Shown here one piece after another: positions 8,909-14,925 of a stretch of DNA of 21,479 nucleotides. The notes beneath the pieces were generated by a model that had not been told where the DNA came from, made no database searches, and worked only from the letters and a program-made list of their open reading frames with translations. Position 1 is the first letter of the stretch. Every line of letters begins with the position of its first letter. The stretch covers positions 1 to 21,479 of the forward strand of contig JALTMC010000242.1 in the NCBI GenBank assembly GCA_027005175.1. The letters are read 5' to 3'. Both the position numbers and the translations under genes were made by a program. This DNA comes from Myxococcales bacterium. GTDB lineage: Bacteria; Myxococcota_C; UBA6777.

Positions 8909-9160
8909 ATGCCTCCCATTCGTCAGCTAGGACGCGGTTCCGTTGGTGGAACCTATTTGCAAGCACTTCGTCCACGCGGCACAGAACAATCCTTCAGTGT
9001 TCGTGACAAACTTGATGTCAAATACTATCGCGACTTCTACGAACGAAGCTCTGTCCAACTTCGATGGACCCAGTTCCAAGGCGGTGATGGCTGGCGTGGC
9101 ACCGGTGTTAGCCTCCGTGGACAACCTTACGCACCCTGGCAACCCCACCGCTCCGCTTAA
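8909..9160 (+). CDS. Small basic protein of unknown function (83 residues)
   Basis: The ATG at 8909 is preceded by AGGAG with an eight-base spacer. The frame can be extended ten codons upstream to another Met, but the ribosome site decides for 8909. The product begins MPPIRQLGRGSVGGTY and is rich in Arg, Gly, Gln and aromatics (KYYRDFYERSSVQLRW, then GGDGWRGTGVSL). It has no cysteine, signal peptide or membrane segment, so it is probably a small cytoplasmic basic protein. I recognise no family. Frequent CGT and GGT codons and the strong ribosome site argue for a real, expressed gene. Its last bases, including the stop TAA, resemble the 25-bp repeat unit that starts immediately afterwards. Confidence 0.6.
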   Translation: MPPIRQLGRGSVGGTYLQALRPRGTEQSFSVRDKLDVKYYRDFYERSSVQLRWTQFQGGDGWRGTGVSLRGQPYAPWQPHRSA

Positions 9161-9360
9161 AAACACCCACCACTCCACTTACAGCAAACACCCACCACTC
9201 CACTTGCAGCAAACACCCACCACTCCACTTGCAGCAAACACCCACCACTGCTCTTACAGCAAACGACCACCACTGCTCTTACAGCAAAGACCCACCACTC
9301 TACTTGCAGCAGAGACTTACCGCTCCGCTTATAGCAAAGACTCGCCACTCTACTTGCGGC
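9161..9360. repeat. Tandem array of eight 25-bp repeats between convergent genes
   Basis: Eight contiguous units with no spacers start at 9161, 9186, 9211, 9236, 9261, 9286, 9311 and 9336. The core is CACCCACCACTCCACTT followed by RCAGCAAA; units 2 and 3 are identical and unit 1 differs from them by one base, while units 4 to 8 are increasingly diverged. The array fills the space between the stop of the small gene (9160) and the stop of hpd (9382). The plus strand is C-rich and almost G-free; the minus strand has clusters of GG and GGG. Unit length is not a multiple of three. The end of the upstream gene (9139-9158) matches the unit with one short gap, so the array may have arisen from it. 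Confidence 0.92.
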
Positions 9361-9381
9361 AGCTACCCCACATTCACCCTG

Positions 9382-10485
9382 TTAGAGATTGCCGCGTCGT
9401 TCTTGTTCGCGTTCGATGGACTCGAACAGGGCCTTGAAGTTTCCTTTGCCAAAGGAGCGAGCCCCTTTGCGTTGAATGATTTCAAAGAAGACGGTGGGAC
9501 GATCTTGGACAGGTTTGGTAAAGATCTGGAGCAGGTACCCGTCTTCATCGCGGTCAACTAAGATGCCAAGCTCTCGTATCTGTTGAAGTTCTTCTTCAAT
9601 CTCTCCGACTCGATCGATAAGATCATCATAGTATGTGCCGGGAACATAGAGGAATTCGACACCACGATCACGCAGTTGGGTGACTGTGGTCAGGATATCG
9701 CCTGTACCGATCGCGACGTGTTGTACGCCTGCACCATTATAGAACTCAATATATTCTTCGATTTGTGATTTCTTTTTCCCTTTGGCAGGTTCATTGATCG
9801 GGAATTTGACCTTTTGATTGCTGCTTGTCATCACCTTGCTCATGAGAGCGGTAAACTCTGTAGAGATATCTTTATCATCAAAGGAGATGAGCTGGTCAAA
9901 GCCCATCACATTCCGATAAAACTCACACCAAGTGTTCATCTGACCCCAACCAACATTCCCCACACAGTGATCCACATAGATCAGCCCTGTAGGCTCTGGA
10001 TTGTAGTGGGAACTCCAGGCTTCGTAGCCGGGAAGGAAGGGACCGTCATAGTGATTTCGATCCACAAACAGATGAATGGTGTCACCATAGGTGTGAATAC
10101 CTGAGACAACAACTGTCCCATTCTCATCCTTTTGGGTGGTGGGCTCTTGAAAGGATGTAGCACCTCGACTTGTTGTTTCCTGCCAGGAATGAGCCGCATC
10201 CTCCACTTCAAAAGCGATCGTACGAACACCGTCACCATGTTTCTTAATATGATCCGAGATGGGATGATCTTCATGCAATGGAGACGTGAAGATAAATGTG
10301 ACTTTCTTTTGCTGCAAGACATAGGAAGCCCGGTCGCGAACTCCAGTTTCAGGTCCGGCATAAGCCAGAGACTGAAACCCAAAAGCCGTTTTGTAAAAAT
10401 GTGCTGCTTGCTTGGCATTGCCCACATAGAATTCAACGTGATCGATACCCCGCAAGGGCAACGTTTCTTTGGTTTGCTCACTCAT
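9382..10485 (-). CDS. hpd: 4-hydroxyphenylpyruvate dioxygenase
   Basis: This Fe(II) enzyme converts 4-hydroxyphenylpyruvate and O2 to homogentisate and CO2, the second step of tyrosine degradation, in the cytoplasm. The 367-residue length is normal. Two vicinal-oxygen-chelate halves are visible: GIDHVEFYVGNAKQAAHFY near the N terminus and the catalytic C-terminal half. The iron ligands of the family are present: His173 (VDHCVGN), His256 (GVQHVAIGTGDI) and Glu335 (FFEIIQRKG), and the C-terminal GKGNFKALFESIEREQ helix is typical. The ATG at 10485 follows the hmgA stop by three bases, with AAAAG as the only weak ribosome site, so translational coupling to hmgA is likely. No intrinsic terminator is visible after the stop; transcription would run into the 25-bp repeat array. 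Confidence 0.97.
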   Translation of the reverse strand: MSEQTKETLPLRGIDHVEFYVGNAKQAAHFYKTAFGFQSLAYAGPETGVRDRASYVLQQKKVTFIFTSPLHEDHPISDHIKKHGDGVRTIAFEVEDAAHSWQETTSRGATSFQEPTTQKDENGTVVVSGIHTYGDTIHLFVDRNHYDGPFLPGYEAWSSHYNPEPTGLIYVDHCVGNVGWGQMNTWCEFYRNVMGFDQLISFDDKDISTEFTALMSKVMTSSNQKVKFPINEPAKGKKKSQIEEYIEFYNGAGVQHVAIGTGDILTTVTQLRDRGVEFLYVPGTYYDDLIDRVGEIEEELQQIRELGILVDRDEDGYLLQIFTKPVQDRPTVFFEIIQRKGARSFGKGNFKALFESIEREQERRGNL

Positions 10486-10488
10486 CTT

Positions 10489-11646
10489 TTAATCATCCCA
10501 CGACTTGTAATACGAGTTATCTTCGAGATCGATCGCCTCGCTGGTCAACATAAGAGGCTTAAAAGTATCTACCATAACAGCGAGTTCTTTGGTGCCTTTT
10601 TTGCCGATCGACTTCTCAACCGCTCCCGGATGTGGGCCGTGGGGAATCCCCATGGGATGCAGTGTGATCATCCCACGTTCGACATGTTTGCGGCTCATAA
10701 ACTCGCCTTCCACATAATACAAGACTTCATCCGAATCGATATTGCTGTGATTGTAAGGAGCTGGGATCGACTCGGGATGGTAATCGTACAAGCGTGGACA
10801 GAAAGAACAGATCACAAACCCTGCTGAGGCAAATGTCTGGTGTACGGGGGGAGGCTGATGAACACGCCCTGTGATCGGTTCAAACTCGTGAATGGAAAAG
10901 GCATAAGGAAAGAGATAACCGTCCCAACCCACAAAATCAAAGGGGTGATAGCCGTATACCAGCTCATGATGCATATGTTGTTTCTTCATGACAATGGAGA
11001 ACTCTCCCTTCTCGTCATGTGTCACAAGATCGGCTGGCTTGCGTAGATCGCGTTCGCAAAAGGGAGAGTGCTCCAACAACTGACCAAACGAGTTACGGTA
11101 TCTCTTGGGTGTCACTATCGGACTGTGAGATTCAACAATGAACAACCGATTCTCGGGTGTATCAAAGTGGATCTGATAGATCGTGCCTCTGGGAATGACG
11201 AGATAGTCTCCTGGGCTAAAAACAAGAGAGCCATAACCTGACTTCAAAGCACCTTGCCCTTCGTGAACAAACAACACTTCGTCAGACTGTGTGTTCTTAT
11301 AAAAGTAGTCCGTCATCGACTTGCGCGGAGCCGCCAGAGAGATTTGAAGATCATTGTTGGTTAAGATGATCCGCCGACTCTCCAGATAGTCATCCACAGG
11401 GAGGACTTTAAATCCTGAAAAGCTCCGGTTCTGCATATTGTTATCGACAGCAATGATTGGTTTGACAGAGCGAGCCTCACCCATTCGCTTTACGACAGTG
11501 GGAGGGTGAACATGGTACACCAACGAACAAAGACTGGAAAACCCTTCACTGCTTACCAGTTCCTCCGAATACAATTCACCGTCAGGACGACGAAACTGTA
11601 TATGACGCTTGGCTGGGATCTCTCCCAAAGTATAATAATGTGGCAT
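10489..11646 (-). CDS. hmgA: Homogentisate 1,2-dioxygenase (short form)
   Basis: This enzyme opens the ring of homogentisate to maleylacetoacetate, the step after Hpd. The 385 residues form a bicupin. An N-terminal cupin motif (SDEVLFVHEGQG) lacks a metal set. The C-terminal cupin carries HSNIDSDEVLYYVEG (His300, Glu307) and IPHGPH (His336). The His300-His336 distance of 36 equals that of the two ligand histidines in the human enzyme. It is about 45-60 residues shorter than the classical proteobacterial and human form, as in the compact bacterial branch of the family. The ATG at 11646 has AAGGG eight bases upstream. It is the first gene of an hmgA-hpd operon, and the remaining pathway steps are not in this window. 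A sigma-70-type promoter lies about 70-100 bases upstream. Confidence 0.93.
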   Translation of the reverse strand: MPHYYTLGEIPAKRHIQFRRPDGELYSEELVSSEGFSSLCSLVYHVHPPTVVKRMGEARSVKPIIAVDNNMQNRSFSGFKVLPVDDYLESRRIILTNNDLQISLAAPRKSMTDYFYKNTQSDEVLFVHEGQGALKSGYGSLVFSPGDYLVIPRGTIYQIHFDTPENRLFIVESHSPIVTPKRYRNSFGQLLEHSPFCERDLRKPADLVTHDEKGEFSIVMKKQHMHHELVYGYHPFDFVGWDGYLFPYAFSIHEFEPITGRVHQPPPVHQTFASAGFVICSFCPRLYDYHPESIPAPYNHSNIDSDEVLYYVEGEFMSRKHVERGMITLHPMGIPHGPHPGAVEKSIGKKGTKELAVMVDTFKPLMLTSEAIDLEDNSYYKSWDD

Positions 11647-11722
11647 TCGATCATCCCTTGCTGCTTGCCCTGTCCAGCCCTATTCAGGCGACGTTCCTAC
11701 CGTTTATTGACCCTTCTCTCCC

Positions 11723-11752
11723 TATGTAGAAGAGCCAAAAGTGTTCTGTCAA
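11723..11752 (-). promoter_or_regulatory. Promoter of the hmgA-hpd operon
   Basis: On the minus strand a perfect -35 TTGACA (11752-11747), an 18-base spacer, and -10 TACATA (11728-11723). It predicts a start near 11716 and a leader of about 70 bases. No clear operator palindrome is visible beside it. Confidence 0.55.
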
Positions 11753-11909
11753 GAGGCACACGTCAGCAAAATCCAAACACAACCACAACTCTTCTTTTCA
11801 GCCAAACGCAACAACAAATCCTCCTTTCCGATAATGTATTCAAAAGAAGTATGATGAAGATCAATATTTTGCACCCACAGCATGGGATTGTAGTTTGAAT
11901 GAGGCAGCT

Positions 11910-13964
11910 ATGCGGCATTTCTATTCCTGGGCATTGTTGTTAGTTTTGGTGGTGTTGGGTGGCGTCGATTGCTCCAACAACGGAAAACGATGCGAAAATA
12001 GTTGCACTCCGAACGAGACCCATTGCAGTCCGTCAGGCTTGATCATCTGCCAACAAGACCTTAGAACAGGTTGTTTCCAATGGCAGATCAAGCCTTGCCT
12101 CACAGGTCAAACCTGTATCAGCCAGCCCCCCCTTGCATCTTGCAAAGGGCAAGAAAGTTGCGACCAAAAGTTCCACTCCAAACAATGCAATGGTCAAGAT
12201 CTCTTTTGGGTCGATAACTGTGGACGTCTGCGTGAACAGATCTTAACCTGCCCATCCCACACGATCTGTCAAAATGGATTGTGTGTCAGAGGCGGAAACA
12301 ACAATACCAATGGAAACAACAATACCAATGGAAACAACAATACCAATGGAAACAACAATACAAAGAATTGTGTCGATCAGTGCAAGCGGGGTGAGAAACG
12401 CTGTACGTCTGGAATGGTTTCTGTGTGTAGTCCCAGCGCAACCAATCCTTGTACAGAGTGGTCTGCCCCGGTTCAGTGTCCCAAGCAACTCTTTTGTCTC
12501 AATGGTGGATGCTCTCAACCCAAGTGTCAAAATGCTTGTACTCCAGGCCAAACACAGTGTCTTGGCAAGCAAATTCAAGCCTGTTCGCCCGGCCCTAGGG
12601 GCTGTACGGAGTGGGGGCCAGCTTATGCCTGCTTGCCGGGTCAGATCTGTCGAAACCGTCGGTGTGTGCTAGAAAAAAAGTGCAACAACGCCTGCAAACT
12701 CAAGGAAACACGGTGCTCTGGAGACTATATCCAGATCTGTCGCAAAAGTTCGTTGGGCTGCCTCGGGTGGGATACACCTCTGCCCTGCCCCAACTCACAA
12801 ACCTGCATCCATGGATACTGTCGAGAGAAAAAAAATTGCCAGGACGCTTGCAGAAATGGCACAACCCAGTGTGCTGGAAGCAAGATTAAGGTTTGTCAGA
12901 TCGGCCCTCAAAGGTGTACGATTTGGGGCCGAGCTTACCCTTGTTTGACCGGTCAGTCCTGCAAAAGCGGACGGTGTACAGTAGACGCATGCCCTGCTTC
13001 ATGTTCGTCAGACACAGATTGCCGAACGTCGATGTGTGGTAGCCAACGATATTGTGTGAATCGACAGTGCTCCAACAGCCCATCCCAGGAGCCCAACAAA
13101 CCCGATGGTGGGAGTCTTCCCGACACAAGGCCAGAGTTCCCCAGTACACCCGACGGAAGAAGTTCCCCTGAAACGAGACCGGAGTCCCCCCCCAACAACA
13201 CAGGTTGGAAGCATGGGAAGAACCTGACATTTTCACAATTTCCCAAACAAAACGCTCGCACCAGCTCAGCCTGGGGACCCGTCTTAACTGACATCGTAAA
13301 CCACGAAGCCCCCGGTGACTCAAACCCCTACAGCGATCTGGTGACCAAGGGTCATGAGACAACCCACGGTATCAACAGTTACTTGCGCAACAAGTTTAAT
13401 ACAACAGGCAAACAGGCGAATGCCTTTTATCTGTTGCAAGGTCGTTGGTACCTCCTTGAAGAACCACCGATGAGTAAGTCAAAGGTCGCCCAGTACATAC
13501 CGAGCAATATGCGAGGCAGTCGATACAATCTTTATGTCACAGGCTCTACCGCCTGGAACTCTCGTCCACTGTATCTGTACGATGAGTGGGTTTCGTATGT
13601 GAACGGAACTGCCGCTGGCATTGACTTGGTAAAGAAAGGAAAGTGGAGCTATGGCTGGCGGGACGCTGCGATGGGTCCCCTTGAATTCTTTGTTTATGGG
13701 ATGGCCACGGCTATGGCCGTAGAGGCCAATGCCCCCACCTACTTCAAAAACTACACAAGATTCCTCGATTTCACGGCATGGCTCGGTGCCGAGACGATGC
13801 GATACTATCGCATCGCTGCTGTGATGAAAGACTTCCAATGGGCCAAGCAAGACACCTTCCTCAAAGAGCTACAAATCAGCTCGCAAGCCAAGCCCCTACG
13901 CGACTTCTGTACCCGCACCTTTGGCTCCACATGGGTCCAACAGGTGATCTTTGGAAAGCCATAG
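11910..13964 (+). CDS. Exported Cys-rich repeat protein with C-terminal HExxH zincin-like domain
   Basis: This 684-residue protein opens with a hydrophobic signal (LLLVLVVLGGVDC) that may be a lipoprotein signal, although Asp at -1 is unusual. Residues ~25-400 hold about seven Cys-rich modules of 40-50 residues with the pattern C-x3-C, T-x-C, I-x-x-C, GC-x-x-W, C-x-x-GQ-x-C, GxC. An Asn/Thr repeat separates modules 2 and 3, and a Pro/Ser/Asp linker follows module 7. The C-terminal domain has HETTHGINSYLRN (His482, Glu483, His486) and 73 residues later DEWVSYVNG (Glu559), matching the order of a gluzincin-type zinc site. I do not recognise the exact peptidase family. The ATG at 11910 has GAGG six bases upstream; a TTG 15 bases earlier is less likely. 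It diverges from hmgA. The modules may bind surfaces or partners (inference). Confidence 0.8.
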   Translation: MRHFYSWALLLVLVVLGGVDCSNNGKRCENSCTPNETHCSPSGLIICQQDLRTGCFQWQIKPCLTGQTCISQPPLASCKGQESCDQKFHSKQCNGQDLFWVDNCGRLREQILTCPSHTICQNGLCVRGGNNNTNGNNNTNGNNNTNGNNNTKNCVDQCKRGEKRCTSGMVSVCSPSATNPCTEWSAPVQCPKQLFCLNGGCSQPKCQNACTPGQTQCLGKQIQACSPGPRGCTEWGPAYACLPGQICRNRRCVLEKKCNNACKLKETRCSGDYIQICRKSSLGCLGWDTPLPCPNSQTCIHGYCREKKNCQDACRNGTTQCAGSKIKVCQIGPQRCTIWGRAYPCLTGQSCKSGRCTVDACPASCSSDTDCRTSMCGSQRYCVNRQCSNSPSQEPNKPDGGSLPDTRPEFPSTPDGRSSPETRPESPPNNTGWKHGKNLTFSQFPKQNARTSSAWGPVLTDIVNHEAPGDSNPYSDLVTKGHETTHGINSYLRNKFNTTGKQANAFYLLQGRWYLLEEPPMSKSKVAQYIPSNMRGSRYNLYVTGSTAWNSRPLYLYDEWVSYVNGTAAGIDLVKKGKWSYGWRDAAMGPLEFFVYGMATAMAVEANAPTYFKNYTRFLDFTAWLGAETMRYYRIAAVMKDFQWAKQDTFLKELQISSQAKPLRDFCTRTFGSTWVQQVIFGKP
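12294..12365 (+). repeat. Four 18-bp in-frame repeats encoding GNNNTN
   Basis: Units at 12294, 12312 and 12330 are identical (GGAAACAACAATACCAAT); the fourth at 12348 differs at its end. Each encodes Gly-Asn-Asn-Asn-Thr-Asn, giving a flexible linker between Cys-rich modules. Identity at the DNA level suggests recent copy-number change, which would keep the reading frame. Confidence 0.95.
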
Positions 13965-14039
13965 TCCACATCGCTCCACTGGCTTTGGCTTTTGCAAAAT
14001 ACACAACACATCTCGCGACTCGCGCGGATCCACTCAAAG

Positions 14040-14843
14040 CTATTCGTTGTCTTCTTCGATCATCTCCATAGCGATCCGGAGGCTTTCCCGAAGGCGTTCG
14101 AGGGAGACTGCAAGTTCACCAATTTCATCGCGAGATCGGATATTGATTCGGACATCCATGTTGCCCATGGAGAGTTCTTCCATGACATTGCGCAAGTGTT
14201 TGACATGACGTACCAATCGGCCCGAGAGCGAGATGCTCAACCACAAAGCCAAGAAGAACAAGATGCCACCAAAGATATAGATCCAGAACATCTTTTCTTG
14301 CAATTCGGAGGTAAAGGTGGAGAGTTTGTGATCGATGTCAAGGATACCAACAACTTTACCTTTGGCGTCGCGAATGGGTGCATAGGCAGAGATCCAGGCT
14401 CCATACTGATCACGGAAGATCCGGGAATAGCTAGGTTTCCCTTCCAACAAAGCCGACTTCATTCGATCCTTAAGTTGGTATGTATCGCCAACATAAGGCT
14501 TTTTGTTTGTCATGATGATAAATCGCAGCCGATTTCCATCTTTGCGAAAGGTATATATCTCTGTATCGAGATTGTTACTTTTTTTGACGTTGCGAAGTAT
14601 CTTACGGAGCTTCATAAATGCGGGTGATTTCGCATCTTCAGGTCTGCGAACTTTGTTGTGAAGAGAGCCGTCAAGCATCAGAGCACTTGTCACAGCAATG
14701 GCTTTGAGGCGAATTCCGATCTCTTTCTCCTGCTCATTGTAGATACGTAGATATGCCAGATAGGTCAGAGCACTGATCGAGGAGACTAACAAACCGAGCG
14801 TCATCAACAGAATCTTCGAACGCAAACCAAACAACATCTTCAT
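14040..14843 (-). CDS. Membrane sensor with Cache-like domain and HAMP, no output domain
   Basis: A 267-residue protein with two membrane spans: residues ~9-31 and ~185-206. Between them is an exported domain of about 150 residues ending in SAYAPIRDAKGKVVGILDID, the typical end of a Cache sensor. After the second span comes a HAMP domain (GRLVRHVKHLRNVMEELSMGN, then RSRDEIGELAVSLERLRESL). The chain stops some ten residues later, with no kinase, GGDEF, methyl-accepting or cyclase domain. The stop is clean, and no continuation of a truncated gene is apparent downstream. It follows the receiver-Ser/Thr kinase gene by 82 bases on the same strand, so the HAMP helices may act on that kinase in trans (inference). 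The ATG at 14843 is preceded by GGAAGAGG. The ligand is unknown. Confidence 0.85.
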   Translation of the reverse strand: MKMLFGLRSKILLMTLGLLVSSISALTYLAYLRIYNEQEKEIGIRLKAIAVTSALMLDGSLHNKVRRPEDAKSPAFMKLRKILRNVKKSNNLDTEIYTFRKDGNRLRFIIMTNKKPYVGDTYQLKDRMKSALLEGKPSYSRIFRDQYGAWISAYAPIRDAKGKVVGILDIDHKLSTFTSELQEKMFWIYIFGGILFFLALWLSISLSGRLVRHVKHLRNVMEELSMGNMDVRINIRSRDEIGELAVSLERLRESLRIAMEMIEEDNE

Positions 14844-14925
14844 AGTTTAACCTCTTCCTTTTCAACACAGTGCGAGACCGGTTCGTTCACCTTGTTCATC
14901 GCGAGAATCACATCCGCCATTTGGA

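Noticed and set aside
8551-9006. Plus-strand frame of 151 codons upstream of and overlapping the 83-residue gene
   Set aside because: No ribosome site, non-protein-like composition, and it runs through the promoter and leader hairpins into the start of the better-supported gene in another frame.
9161-9360. CRISPR-like array of short repeats
   Set aside because: The 25-bp units are directly adjacent with no spacers, they diverge progressively, and no cas genes are present. It is a plain tandem repeat.
8943-9437. Plus-strand frame reading through the repeat array (and a minus-strand frame at 9157-9348)
   Set aside because: Open only because the repeated unit lacks stops in those frames; composition is purely repeat-driven, there is no ribosome site, and the frames overlap the small gene and hpd.
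11506-11898. Plus-strand frame overlapping the hmgA start and its promoter
   Set aside because: Starts antisense inside hmgA and covers the hmgA promoter; low-complexity translation and no ribosome site.
12243-12578. Minus-strand frame with repeated hydrophobic SIGIVV motif
   Set aside because: The apparent repeat is the complement of the GNNNTN-coding repeats; it is a shadow of the Cys-rich protein gene.
14005-14022. CGCGA-c-TCGCG inverted repeat between the convergent zincin and sensor genes
   Set aside because: The single-base centre cannot form an RNA hairpin loop and no T-run follows; not a convincing terminator.
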